This document shows positions 26,382 to 35,934 of a stretch of DNA of 64,000 nt, in pieces (position 1 is the stretch's first letter; the number at the start of each line of letters is the position of its first letter). Under the pieces are notes generated by a model. The model made no database searches and was not told the DNA's origin. It was given only the letters and a program-made list of their open reading frames with translations. The DNA is from CAIWHR01 sp963781285 (GTDB lineage Bacteria; Pseudomonadota; Gammaproteobacteria; Burkholderiales; Casimicrobiaceae): positions 248,001 through 312,000 of the forward strand of contig CAWAFI010000018.1 of NCBI GenBank assembly GCA_963781285.1. The letters run 5' to 3'. The translations under genes and the position numbers were made by a program.

Positions 26382-27722
26382 TGCGCGAACGAATGGGGCG
26401 GGAGCGGGCGGAGGGGCAATCGCACCGCGGTCCGCAAAGGCGCTCGCGGCCGCGTTGCGCTCTGCGCGCGAGTATACGCTTGGCCTGTATGCGCATCTGA
26501 CCGAGGAACAGCAGCGCTTCCCGCAGATCGCGATCGTCAATCCGCCGCGCTGGGAGGTAGGCCACGTCGGCTGGTTCCAGGAGTTCTGGTGCCGCCGCCA
26601 CGAGCACGACGACCCCGCAGGGCTGCGCACAGCGTCGCGCATCGGCAACGCCGATGCATTGTGCAACTCGAGCACGGTTCCGCATGCGACGCGCTGGAGC
26701 CTTCCGGTCCCGGACGTGGCCGGCACTCCACGCGTATCTTGACGCGACGCTCGCCGACACGCTCGCCGCATTGGCGGGCTCGCGCGAGGGCGAGCGCTAT
26801 TACTATCGAGCTCGCCCTCTACCACGAGGACATGCATGCCGAAGCGCTGCTGATGACGCTGCAATCGCTCGCGCTGCCGGCGCCGCCGCGGTTCGCCGAA
26901 CCGCGCGTGCCGCCGGTCAGCGGAGCCGATCAAGCTGCCGGCGACCTCGCGCTGCCGGGTGGCGAGTTCGCCTTCGGTACGGCGCGCGGCACCGAGGCAC
27001 ACCGCTTCGTCTTCGACAACGAGCAGTGGGCGCACGTGGTGTCGGTCGCGCCATTCGCGATCGCCCGCCGTTGCGTGACCGGTGCGGAGTTCGCTTCCTT
27101 CGTTGCTGACGGCGGCTACACGCGCGGCGAGTTGTGGTCCGATGCGGGGCGCACATGGCTCGGCAACGCCGGTCGCACGGCACCGGCGTACTGGCGGCGT
27201 GTGGACACAGCGTGGCAGGTTCGGCGTTTCGACGCCTGGCATGAACTCGATGCCAGCGCGCCGGTGCAGCACGTGTCGTGGTACGAGGCGGACGCCTATT
27301 GCCGCTGGGCGGGGCGACGCTTGCCGACCGAGGTCGAATGGGAATTTGCCGCGCGCGCAGGACTGCGCGCGGGCAACGATGATCGTCCGTGGCCATCGGC
27401 CGCCGGCAACGCCAACCTGGATGCCGCGATCGGTGCACCCGTGGCCACCGGCGGGTTCGCCGAGGCCGCGCCGAATGGGCTCGCGCAGATGCTTGGCAAC
27501 GTGTGGGAATGGACGGCGACGCCGTTTCGCCCCTATCCCGGTTTTGCGCCCGGTCCCTACGCCGATTACTCGGCGCCCTGGTTCGGCGATCACTACACGC
27601 TGCGTGGCGGGTCGTGGGCGACCCGGTCCCGACTCGTCCATCACCGCTTTCGCAATTTCTACCGGCCAGACCGGTACGATCCCTTCGTCGGCTTTCGCAC
27701 GTGTGTGGACGCAGCGCCATGA
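26359..27722 (+). CDS. senA: Selenoneine synthase (EgtB paralogue, frame broken twice)
   Basis: Restored, this is a ~453-residue EgtB-like iron enzyme that joins hercynine to the SenB selenosugar. It has the EgtB layout: DinB-like N-terminus (WEVGHVGWFQEFW), an HEDMHAEALL iron motif, then an FGE-like domain (RLPTEVEWEFAARAG, GNVWEWTATPF, LRGGSWATRSRL). Two single extra bases, near 26713 (before TWPALHAYL) and 26804 (before IELALYHED), split it over three frames. The start is uncertain: GTG 26359 is in frame but overlaps senB, and no strong ribosome-binding site is seen. Divergent orientation to senBC supports the selenoneine assignment. Confidence 0.87.
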
Positions 27723-28072
27723 CGGGAACGGGAAATTGGGGGGCGCGGGGGGTGCGACATTCCGACGCAATTTCGCGGAATATGTGATGCAGATCAAACG
27801 TCTCTACGCCGGAGACTGGCGGGCCAGCGTAGCATCCGTGCTGAGTGAACGCGGCCGCCCTAGCGCGCTTGTAGCGCGCGTCGCGCCAGTAGGTGTCGAA
27901 CCGGTGGCCGCACGCGAAGGAAGCGACTTGAGGCCGATGCACAGCGCACGCACAGGCAACTGTCCCGATGTTGGACGCAAGCCATGGGTGCGACCGACTC
28001 GTTCGTTACTTCCGCCATTCCAGTCGACTGCGAGCCGCCGGTGCCGCCAGGCACGAGCAATAGGGATCTGAC
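27723..28072. other. Intergenic region before the nfn/oxidoreductase island
   Basis: This 350-base gap lies between senA and nfnA. I see no convincing gene. It contains a CRP/FNR-type inverted repeat at 27784-27797 and a TAGCAT hexamer at 27830-27835 that could be a -10 box. It ends with an AGGGATC Shine-Dalgarno-like sequence just before the nfnA ATG at 28073. Confidence 0.6.
27784..27797 (+). promoter_or_regulatory. FNR/Anr- or CRP-like box upstream of the nfn island
   Basis: GTGATGCAGATCAA matches TTGAT-N4-ATCAA at 9 of 10 positions. The overlapping reading TGTGA-N6-TCAAA also resembles a CRP site at 8 of 10. It is the only such repeat I found in the gap ahead of the 13-kb ferredoxin-dependent gene run. 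It lies about 276 bases before nfnA, and the best -10 candidate is not at the canonical class II distance, so its role is uncertain. Confidence 0.42.
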
Positions 28073-28987
28073 ATGAAAACGGAGACGCCGCACCTTTTCG
28101 AAATCGTGGCGCGCGAGGATTTCTCTCCCGTTACTTACCTGCTGGAAGTCCGGCACCCGATGCTGGCGAAGGCCGCGAAGCCTGGCCAGTTCGTCATCGT
28201 CATGGCGACCGAGCATGGCGAGCGCGTCCCGCTCACGATCGCCGACTACGACCGGGTGCGCGGCACGGTGACGCTCGTGATCCAGGCCGTGGGCAAGACG
28301 ACGAAGGAGATGCAGCAGAACTGCACCGTCGGCAGCGCGCTGTATGCGATCGTCGGTCCGATGGGCGTACCGAGCCCGCTCGGGCACGCGAAGAAGGTGC
28401 TGTGCGTCGGCGGCGGTCTGGGGGTCGCACCGACGTTCCCGCAGGCGCGCGCCTTCCAGGAGGCGGGCGCCTACGTGATCGGCGTCATCGGCTTCCGCAG
28501 CAAGGACCTCGTGTTCTGGGACGACAAGTTCCGCTCGGTCTGCGACGAGGTCATTTTGTGCACCGACGACGGCTCGGCCGGCATCAAGGGCACGGTCGCC
28601 GAAGGCATCAAGGTCGCCGTCGCGAAACATCCGGATATCGACGAGTGCATCGCGATCGGCCCGCCGATCATGATGAAGGGCTGCGCCGAGGCCACCCGCC
28701 CGTACGGCATCAAGACGATGGTGAGCCTCAATCCACTGATGGTGGACGGCACCGGGATGTGCGGCGGCTGTCGCGTGAAGATCGGCGACGAGATCAAGTT
28801 CGCGTGCGTCGACGGCCCCGACTTCGACGGGCACAAGGTGGATTTCGACGACCTGATGGCGCGGCTCAAGCGCTTCACGGCCGAGGAGCGAATGGCACTC
28901 GAGCATTGGAACGACACCTGCCGCCTGATGAAAAAGGCCGACGAGATGGCATCGGCATCCAAAAAGAACGACCCCGAGCTGTACTAG
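28073..28987 (+). CDS. nfnA: NADH-dependent ferredoxin:NADP+ oxidoreductase, small subunit
   Basis: This 304-residue protein belongs to the dihydroorotate-dehydrogenase electron-transfer/sulfide dehydrogenase family. It has an FAD-binding beta barrel (residues ~10-100), an NAD-binding domain (CVGGGLGVAPTFPQARAF) and a C-terminal [2Fe-2S] site (DGTGMCGGCRVKIGDEIKFAC). With NfnB it forms a flavin-based bifurcating transhydrogenase that exchanges electrons between NADH, reduced ferredoxin and NADP+. The nfnB ATG follows 3 bases after the stop, so the subunits are made together. Sulfide dehydrogenase SudAB is a close alternative, but the neighbouring ferredoxin enzymes favour Nfn. Confidence 0.88.
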   Translation: MKTETPHLFEIVAREDFSPVTYLLEVRHPMLAKAAKPGQFVIVMATEHGERVPLTIADYDRVRGTVTLVIQAVGKTTKEMQQNCTVGSALYAIVGPMGVPSPLGHAKKVLCVGGGLGVAPTFPQARAFQEAGAYVIGVIGFRSKDLVFWDDKFRSVCDEVILCTDDGSAGIKGTVAEGIKVAVAKHPDIDECIAIGPPIMMKGCAEATRPYGIKTMVSLNPLMVDGTGMCGGCRVKIGDEIKFACVDGPDFDGHKVDFDDLMARLKRFTAEERMALEHWNDTCRLMKKADEMASASKKNDPELY

Positions 28988-28990
28988 GCC

Positions 28991-30490
28991 ATGGCTGCGA
29001 AGAAAAAGACGATCCGGACGATCCCGCAGGAGCGCACGCCGGTCCAGGAACAGGACCCGAAGGAGCGCGCGCGCAATTTCGCGGAGGTGTCACTCGGCTA
29101 CCGGCTCGAGGAGGCACTGGTCGAGGCCGACCGCTGTCTGCAATGCCCCGACGCGCCCTGCGTGCGCGGCTGCCCGGTCGGCATCGACATTCCTGGTTTC
29201 ATCCAGAAAATCGTCGAAAAGCATCATCACGGCGCGTACGACGTCATCACCGACACCAACCTGCTGCCGTCGGTCTGCGGCCGGGTGTGTCCGCAGGAAA
29301 ACCAGTGCGAAGGTGTGTGCACCGTCGGCGACACGCTCGAGCCGGTGGCCATCGGCCGGCTTGAGCGCTTCGTCGGCGACATGGCGATCAAGGAAGGCTG
29401 GGCCAATGTTCCGTACATCGAGCCCTCCGGGTTCAGGGTCGGCATCGTCGGCGCCGGCCCGGCAGGGATGGCGTGCGCCGCCGACATGGCGAAGGCCGGC
29501 TGCGAGGTCACCGTCTACGAGGCGTTTCATCAGCCCGGCGGTGTGCTCAAGTACGGCATCCCGGATTTCCGGCTGCCGAACGAGGTGGTCGACGCCGAGA
29601 TCGACAAGTTGAAGCGGCTCGGCATCAAGTTCGAATGCAACACCCTGGTCGGGCGGCTGTTCACGATCGAGCAGATGGTGACCGAGATGGGATTCCATGC
29701 GGTCTTCATCGGCACCGGCGCGGGATATCCAAGCTTCATGGGTATCCCGGGCGAATCGCTGAACGGTGTCCTTTCCGCCAACGAGCTGCTGACGCGCTGC
29801 AACCTGATGCGCGCGCGCGACTACCCGAGCTTTGACACGCCGTTGAAGCCGGGCAAGCATGTCGCGGTGATCGGCGCCGGCAACACCGCAATGGACGCGC
29901 TACGCGTCTCGCTGCGGCTCGGCGCCGAATCGGTTCACTGCGTCTACCGGCGGTCGAAGAAGGAGGCGCCGGCGCGGGTCGAGGAAATCCACCACGCCGA
30001 GGAAGAGGGAATCGACTTCAACTGGCTCGCGAGCCCGATCGAAATCCTCGGGGACGAGAACAAGAGCGTGCGCGCGCTGCGTTGCGTGAAGATGGAGCTG
30101 GGCGAGCCCGACGAGTCGGGCCGGCGGCGTCCCGTGCCCGTGCCCGACAGCGAATTCGAGCTCGAAACCGACATGGTCGTGTTCGCGATCGGCACCAATG
30201 CGAACCCGATCATCGGCCAGACCTCGAAGCTGAAGCTCAACAAGCGAGGCTACATCGCGACCGACGAAAACCTTGCCACATCGACCGTGGGCGTCTACGC
30301 GGGCGGCGACATCGTCACCGGCGCGGCGACCGTGATCGAGGCGATGGGCGCCGGGCGCAAGGCCGCGCGGAGCATCAAGGCTTACCTCGGCCTGCGCGAC
30401 ACCGAGGCCGTATACCAGACCGAGTCGACCGGCACGCTTTTCGGCATCCCGCGCGAGGAGCATTGCTTCGCCCGCGTGCGCCTCGCCTGA
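28991..30490 (+). CDS. nfnB: NADH-dependent ferredoxin:NADP+ oxidoreductase, large subunit (GltD-like)
   Basis: This 499-residue protein is related to the small subunit of glutamate synthase. The N-terminal region binds two [4Fe-4S] clusters (CLQCPDAPCVRGCPVG, and CGRVCPQENQCEGVC). It is followed by an FAD site (VGIVGAGPAGMACAADMAK near residue 150) and an NADP site (VAVIGAGNTAMDALRVS). It is annotated in many genomes as homotetrameric NADPH glutamate synthase, but the partner NfnA immediately upstream and the downstream oxidoreductases point to the Nfn complex. It should act in the cytoplasm. Confidence 0.88.
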   Translation: MAAKKKTIRTIPQERTPVQEQDPKERARNFAEVSLGYRLEEALVEADRCLQCPDAPCVRGCPVGIDIPGFIQKIVEKHHHGAYDVITDTNLLPSVCGRVCPQENQCEGVCTVGDTLEPVAIGRLERFVGDMAIKEGWANVPYIEPSGFRVGIVGAGPAGMACAADMAKAGCEVTVYEAFHQPGGVLKYGIPDFRLPNEVVDAEIDKLKRLGIKFECNTLVGRLFTIEQMVTEMGFHAVFIGTGAGYPSFMGIPGESLNGVLSANELLTRCNLMRARDYPSFDTPLKPGKHVAVIGAGNTAMDALRVSLRLGAESVHCVYRRSKKEAPARVEEIHHAEEEGIDFNWLASPIEILGDENKSVRALRCVKMELGEPDESGRRRPVPVPDSEFELETDMVVFAIGTNANPIIGQTSKLKLNKRGYIATDENLATSTVGVYAGGDIVTGAATVIEAMGAGRKAARSIKAYLGLRDTEAVYQTESTGTLFGIPREEHCFARVRLA

Positions 30491-30533
30491 TCGTGGCCAG
30501 CGCGAGCTCTTCCGTCACCACCAGGGCATTGTC

Positions 30534-32441
30534 ATGACCGACGCCGCCATACTCGACCGTCCTGCCAAGTCCGGCGCAGGCAGCAGCAAGCGCGCCAAGA
30601 TACTGACCGAGCACATCGTCGAGGTAATCAGCGACTCGGGCGAAGGCGCGCAGCGCTGCGGCCAATCGCTGGCCGCAATCGCGGCACGCAGCGGCAACGG
30701 CATCTGGACGGTCGAGATCATCCCGGCCGAGATCCAGCCGCCGGCCCGTAGCGTCGCCGGCGCGAGCGGCATCCGGATCCGGATCGGAGCGAAGCGGGTT
30801 ACCAACGGCGGCGACGAGACCGATCTCGTGGTGGCCTTCAACGAGCAGGTGCTGCTCGGCCGCGTTCGCGCCGGCGAATTGAAGCCCGGGGCGACGATCC
30901 TGCTCGAGAGCATGTGGCGGGAACACAAGGATCCGACGATCGTCGCGTCGTACGCCGAGACGGTGGAGTCGCTCAACGAAAGCGGCTACCGGGTTCTCGA
31001 GGTTCCGCTCGAGCGCGAATGCCGCGCGCTGATGACGGACGCGCGGCGCGGCAAGAACATGTTCGTACTCGGCATGCTGTGCAGCATCTACAGCCTCGAC
31101 ATGCAGATCGCGCGCGACCAGGTCGCGCGCATCTTCGGCAAGAAGGACGAGAAGGTCATCGCCACCAACGTGCGGCTGCTCGAGGCCGGCTTCGCGTGGG
31201 GTGAAGCCAACCTCGACTTCAAGTACGCGATTCCCGCCGAACGGTCGAAGGAGCCGCAGATCGTCGTCAACGGCAACACTGCGATCGCGCTCGGCGTGCT
31301 CGCGTCGGGCATGGACATCTGCGCGATGTACCCGATCACGCCGGCGACGTCGGCATCGCATTACCTGTCGGACGTATTCGAGCGCGTAGGCGGCATGGTG
31401 CACCAGGCCGAGGACGAGATCGCCGCGTGCGCGTTTGCGATCGGCGCCTCGTATGCCGGCCGCTGCGCGGTGACGATCACGTCGGGGCCGGGCTACTCGC
31501 TGAAACAGGAGGGATTGGGTCTGGCAGTCATGGCCGAGATCCCGCTGGTGGTGGTCAACGTCCAGCGCGGCGGCCCGAGCACCGGGCAACCGACCAAGGC
31601 GGAGCAGGGCGACCTGCTGACGGCGGTCTATGGCAGTCACGGCGACGCACCAAAGGTGGTGCTGGCGGTCAGCGACATCGAGGACTGCTTCTATTCGATC
31701 ATCACGGCGCGCAAGATCGCCGAGACGTTCAACATGGTCGTCGTCGTGCTGTCCGACGCGAACCTCGCCACTGCGCAACAGCCGTTCCCGCGGCCGCGCT
31801 TTTCCGAGGACTGGCTGGCGCCGCCGCTCGACCAGACACCGGTACCCGAAGGCGCCAAGCCGTACGACTGGGATCCGATTACCGGCATCGCGCACCGGTT
31901 CATTCCCGGTCAGCCCAACGGGATGCACACGCTGACCGGGCTCGCGCACGATCGCGCGAGCAAGGTCGCGTACGACCCGGCTATCAACGAGGAGGGGCTG
32001 CGTGCGCGGAGCCTCAAGCTTGCGGCGCTGCAGAAAACGCTGAAGACGCCGCCGGTGTACGGCGACCCCGAAGGCGACCTGCTGGTTGTCGGCTGGGGCA
32101 GCACGAAAGGCGCCATCGAGGAAGGCGTCGATCGGGCCCGCGCCGAAGGCCTCAAGGTCTCGTCGCTGCACCTGCGGTTCATCCAGCCGATGCCGTCGGG
32201 GATCCGCGAGATCCTGCGCCGGTTCGGCAAGGTGATGACCGTGGAAAGCAACTGGTCGGACCGGCGCGAGGACGAGCTGATCGACGAGGACAATCGCCGC
32301 TACTCGGCGCTGGCGCTCATGCTGCGGTCGCGCTTCCTCGTCGACATCGACTGCTGGAGCGAAGCGCGCGGCCAGCCGATCAAACCGGGCGATATCGTGC
32401 GTGTAATGCGTGCGAAACTGAACGAAGGAAGCCGGCCATGA
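30534..32441 (+). CDS. 2-Oxoacid:acceptor oxidoreductase 1, fused gamma/alpha subunit
   Basis: This 635-residue KorA-type subunit has an N-terminal gamma domain (residues ~20-200, VISDSGEGAQRCGQSLA) fused to the alpha pyrimidine-binding domain (GNTAIALGVLASGMDICAMY near residue 245, then YPITPATSASHYL and TSGPGYSLKQEGLGLA). A C-terminal domain (VVGWGSTKGAIEEGVDRARA) closes the protein. With its beta partner it should convert a 2-oxoacid plus CoA to acyl-CoA and CO2 and reduce ferredoxin. It differs clearly from the second KorA at 37812, so a distinct substrate is likely. Its stop overlaps the beta start (ATGA). Confidence 0.9.
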   Translation: MTDAAILDRPAKSGAGSSKRAKILTEHIVEVISDSGEGAQRCGQSLAAIAARSGNGIWTVEIIPAEIQPPARSVAGASGIRIRIGAKRVTNGGDETDLVVAFNEQVLLGRVRAGELKPGATILLESMWREHKDPTIVASYAETVESLNESGYRVLEVPLERECRALMTDARRGKNMFVLGMLCSIYSLDMQIARDQVARIFGKKDEKVIATNVRLLEAGFAWGEANLDFKYAIPAERSKEPQIVVNGNTAIALGVLASGMDICAMYPITPATSASHYLSDVFERVGGMVHQAEDEIAACAFAIGASYAGRCAVTITSGPGYSLKQEGLGLAVMAEIPLVVVNVQRGGPSTGQPTKAEQGDLLTAVYGSHGDAPKVVLAVSDIEDCFYSIITARKIAETFNMVVVVLSDANLATAQQPFPRPRFSEDWLAPPLDQTPVPEGAKPYDWDPITGIAHRFIPGQPNGMHTLTGLAHDRASKVAYDPAINEEGLRARSLKLAALQKTLKTPPVYGDPEGDLLVVGWGSTKGAIEEGVDRARAEGLKVSSLHLRFIQPMPSGIREILRRFGKVMTVESNWSDRREDELIDEDNRRYSALALMLRSRFLVDIDCWSEARGQPIKPGDIVRVMRAKLNEGSRP

Positions 32442-33427
32442 CCACTCCGGTCACGCAATGCATCATCAAGCTGCACGAGGAGCACCACAACCTCGAGGAC
32501 TACCAGGGCGGCGTGCCGCGCTGGTGCAACGGCTGCGGCGACAACGCAATCCTGGCCGCCGTGCAGCGGCTGTGTCGCGACGAGGACCTGAGTCCCGAGC
32601 GCACGGTCTTCGTGTCAGGCATCGGCTGCTCGAGCCGGTTTCCGCACTACATGAAGACCTACGGGTTCCACGGGATCCACGGCCGCGCGTTCCCGATCGC
32701 CGAGGGTGTGAAGATGGCGCGTCCCGACCTTGCCGTATTCGTCAACACGGGTGACGGCGACTGCTGCAGCATCGGCGCCGCACACTGGATCCACGCGATC
32801 CGCTACAACATGAACCTGACGGTGATCCTGCACGACAACCACGTATACGGGTTGACCAAGAAGCAGGCGTCGCCGACGTCGCCGATCGGCATGAAGAGCA
32901 ATACGACGCCGCGCGGATCCCTGCTCGAGGCACTCAATCCATTGACGGTGACGCTCGGCGTGCAGAACGTGTCGTTCGTCGCGCAGGCGGTCGACTGGAT
33001 CCCGGAGCTGCTCTACGACATCATCTCCAAAGCGTACCGGCATCGCGGCTTCTCGTTCGTCCGCATCATCCAGCGCTGCCCCGAGTTCCTGCCGAAGATG
33101 TTCGAGCCGTGGCTGCACGACCCCGGCAAGACGCTGCTGCTCACGCATGCGAACGGTCTTTCGCTTTCCGCCGAGACGAGCCGCATCTACAAGAACCAGC
33201 GCGAGCACGATCCGCTCGACATCCACAAGGCGCGCGAGATCGCCTCCGCGGAGGACCCGATCCCGGTCGGCATCCTGTACGAGAACCCGGACGTGCCGTG
33301 CTACGAGGATTTGCGCGGTGCCGGGGCGCCGCGCACGCCGGAGCGGACCCGCGCCGGCCTCGAGGCCGAGTTCGACAAGGTGACGATCTGGCCGGAAGAA
33401 GGAACGGCGCGGCAGCGCGCAGCCTGA
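32438..33427 (+). CDS. 2-Oxoacid:acceptor oxidoreductase 1, beta (TPP) subunit
   Basis: This 329-residue thiamine-pyrophosphate subunit has a conserved CNGCGDN motif near residue 31, GIGCSSRFPHYMKTYGFH, and the TPP/Mg motif (NTGDGDCCSIG ... HDNHVYGLTKKQ). It binds TPP and forms the active site with the alpha subunit. ATG 32438 overlaps the alpha stop; longer readings in this frame are antigenic noise inside the alpha gene rather than protein-like. The C-terminal ~60 residues extend beyond the usual KorB core. The substrate (pyruvate, 2-oxoglutarate or an aryl-glyoxylate) cannot be told from the sequence. Confidence 0.9.
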   Translation: MTTPVTQCIIKLHEEHHNLEDYQGGVPRWCNGCGDNAILAAVQRLCRDEDLSPERTVFVSGIGCSSRFPHYMKTYGFHGIHGRAFPIAEGVKMARPDLAVFVNTGDGDCCSIGAAHWIHAIRYNMNLTVILHDNHVYGLTKKQASPTSPIGMKSNTTPRGSLLEALNPLTVTLGVQNVSFVAQAVDWIPELLYDIISKAYRHRGFSFVRIIQRCPEFLPKMFEPWLHDPGKTLLLTHANGLSLSAETSRIYKNQREHDPLDIHKAREIASAEDPIPVGILYENPDVPCYEDLRGAGAPRTPERTRAGLEAEFDKVTIWPEEGTARQRAA

Positions 33428-33462
33428 ATCTGCCCACCGGACGAGAGCGAGAGCGAGCCGCC

Positions 33463-35696
33463 ATGGACATGGCCGCGAAATTTCAGGATCAGTTGGTCTT
33501 CCACGTGACCGGCAAGCGCGCCGGCGACGGCTTGGCACCGATCGACGTCGGCGCGCTGCGCCCCGCGCTGCTCGCGGGATACCGCGACCTCACGCGCCTG
33601 CGCTACGATTTCCCACTGGTGTTGCCTGAGCCGACGGCGGACGCCGAGTACGTGCATTCGCTCGCATCGATCGTCGGTAGGCTGCTGTCCGAGCTCGCGC
33701 CGCGCGGCATCGAAGGCGAACGCCTGCGCAAACACGTGCTGCGCGTCGAGCGCGAGCTGCGCGTTATGCTCGCCGAGGGCGCCACGGGCGCGCTGTCCGA
33801 GCTATGGGCGGCCGCGGTCGAGCGGCTCGGCAGAGGCGCCGACGAGACGGTCGTCAAGGTGCTGGCCCAGGCCGGCGAGGCGATGACGATCGACGGCGAA
33901 GTCGTCGATTGCGATCCGCGGCTCCCAGTGCGCTTCGTCACACAGGCGTGGCGTTACGCGCAGGCGCTGAAGGCACGCGCGTTTCGGGCGCTGGTCGACA
34001 CGCTGATACGCAAGCTCTCGGATATTCGCCGTGCGGCGTTCGCGCGCTCGGCGGCCGGCCAGCAGCCGGAAGCGCTCGCCGCGTCGATCGGTTCCGCGCA
34101 CGCCGACGTCTTCGATTTCGCCGTCATGTCGAAGCTCGTCGCGCGCACGGCGCCGAAGGACGAGCTGCCTCACCGCGCGCCGCCGCCGCATCGAATGGGC
34201 ACTCGAGGTGCTCCGCACGCAGCCGTTCTATGTGGATCCCGCGGACGTCGGCACGGTAACAGCCTTCGAGTTCGCGTTCGACAACTGCGCAGCCGCCGCC
34301 GAGGCGTACCGGGAACGGCTGCCACGTCTCGTCGAGGTCGTGAAGGCGACTGCGATCGCCGAGCTCGAGGCCAACGGTGCGTACGTCGAGGCCGACCACG
34401 ACCCGTTCTTCGAGCGCTACGACGAGAACGCGCTGACCGCCGACGATCTCGCACTGTTCCCGGATTACCTCGTTTGCATTCCGGCGGAACGCAACGACGC
34501 GCCGGAGAACGCCGGATTGATCGAGATGCTGTCCGCGGGCCTCCCGGTGAAGGTGCTGGTGCAGCAGACCGATCTGCTCGAGGAGGCGTCGATCGGCACC
34601 GGCCACTTCGCATTCGGCGTGCGCAGCGCACGCCTCGCCACGACGGCCATGGGGCTGGGCGGCATGTTCGTGTTGCAGGCGACCAGCGCCGACCTGTACG
34701 CGATGCGCGAGCGCGGTCGAGCGCGGGCTGGCGGCCCGTGGGCCGGCGTTGTTCAGCGTCTTCGCGGGCTCGCCCGGCTGCGGCCGGCGACCTGGCGCCA
34801 TACCTGACCGCGGCGGCGGCCAAGGAATCGCGCGCGTTCCCGGCGTTCACCTACGACGCGGCTGCCGGCGAGAACTGGGCGGCGCGTTTCTCGCTCGAGA
34901 ACAACCGCAATGCCGACGCCGACTGGGCGGCCGAGGTGCTCGAATATGCCGACGAGGCGCAGCAGCGCGTGACCGGGGACGTCGCTTTCACCTACGCCGA
35001 TTTCGTACTGTGCGACCGCCGCTATGCGTCGCATTTCGCGGTCGTGCCGCGCGAGCGCTGGAACGAGGGCATGCTACCGGTCGCCGAGTGGGTCAAGCTG
35101 CCCGAACGGGGGGCCGCCGAACGCATACCGTACTTGTGGGCGGTCGATGCCGACGATCGACTGCATCGCGTGATCGTCGATGCCCGCCTGATGCAGGCGA
35201 CGCGCCGCTGCCTGCTGCTCTGGCACCGGCTGCAGGAGCACGCCGGCATCCACGATTCGCATGCCGAGCGACTGCTCGCGCGCGAGAAAGCCGTCTGGGA
35301 GGCGGATAAGCAGCAGGCACTGGAGGCGCTGCAACAAGCGACCGCCGGAGCGTCGGCGACGATCACTGCAGTCCCGGGGACGGCGACCGCAGTCGCCGCG
35401 ACGCCGGCCGAACCGGCGGCAGAAGCCGCGGCCGAGAAGCCGCCGTCGGACGAGGCGTGGATCGAAACGGCGCGCTGCCCGAGCTGCAACGAATGCCAGA
35501 ACATCAACGACAAGATGTTCGCCTATAACGAAAACAAGCAGGCGTACATCAAGGATATCAACGCCGGCACCTATCGGCAGACTGGTCGAGGCCGCCGAGG
35601 CGTGCCAGGTCGCGATCATCCACCCGGGCAAGCCGCGCAATCCCGAACGAGCCCGGCCTGGAAGAGCTGATCAAGCGCGCGGAACCGTTCCGCTGA
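33463..35696 (+). CDS. Large Fe-S protein of unknown function associated with oxidoreductase 1 (frame broken five times)
   Basis: After removal of five single extra bases (near 34168, 34716, 34783, 35581 and 35643) this becomes one 742-residue protein. The first ~450 residues are helical and unassigned. The middle has GGMFVLQATSADLYAM, an FAGSPGCAGDLAPYL turn and an SRAFPAFTYDAAAGENWAAR segment. After an Ala/Pro-rich linker the C-terminal ~80 residues carry CPSCNECQNIND and a later CQVAIIHPGKP. This gives four cysteines suited to a single [4Fe-4S] cluster. It follows the beta subunit by 35 bases and is probably an electron-transfer or scaffold partner. I do not recognise a family with known function. 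Confidence 0.78.
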
Positions 35697-35934
35697 CCTG
35701 GAGCTGGTCCGGGGCCACCGACCAAAGGGTCCGGCGGCCGTCTAAGCATTTTGCGCTCTGCAACGTGCGTGGCGGTTTCGCGGCCCGGCAAAAACCCTTG
35801 TTGCGTCAAGCCTTTCCTCAGTTGCCGCGGCAGGGTAGCATTCGCCGCAGCGCATACAGGTCCCGGCGCGAATCCTGCTTCGGGAGACGCGACGAAGAAC
35901 AACAACCCCGAGCGCCGCCACAGGAGAAACGCGT

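Noticed and set aside
35797..35812. CTTG-N6-CAAG palindrome as another FNR box
   Set aside because: Spacing and core differ from TTGAT-N4-ATCAA; the match is too weak.
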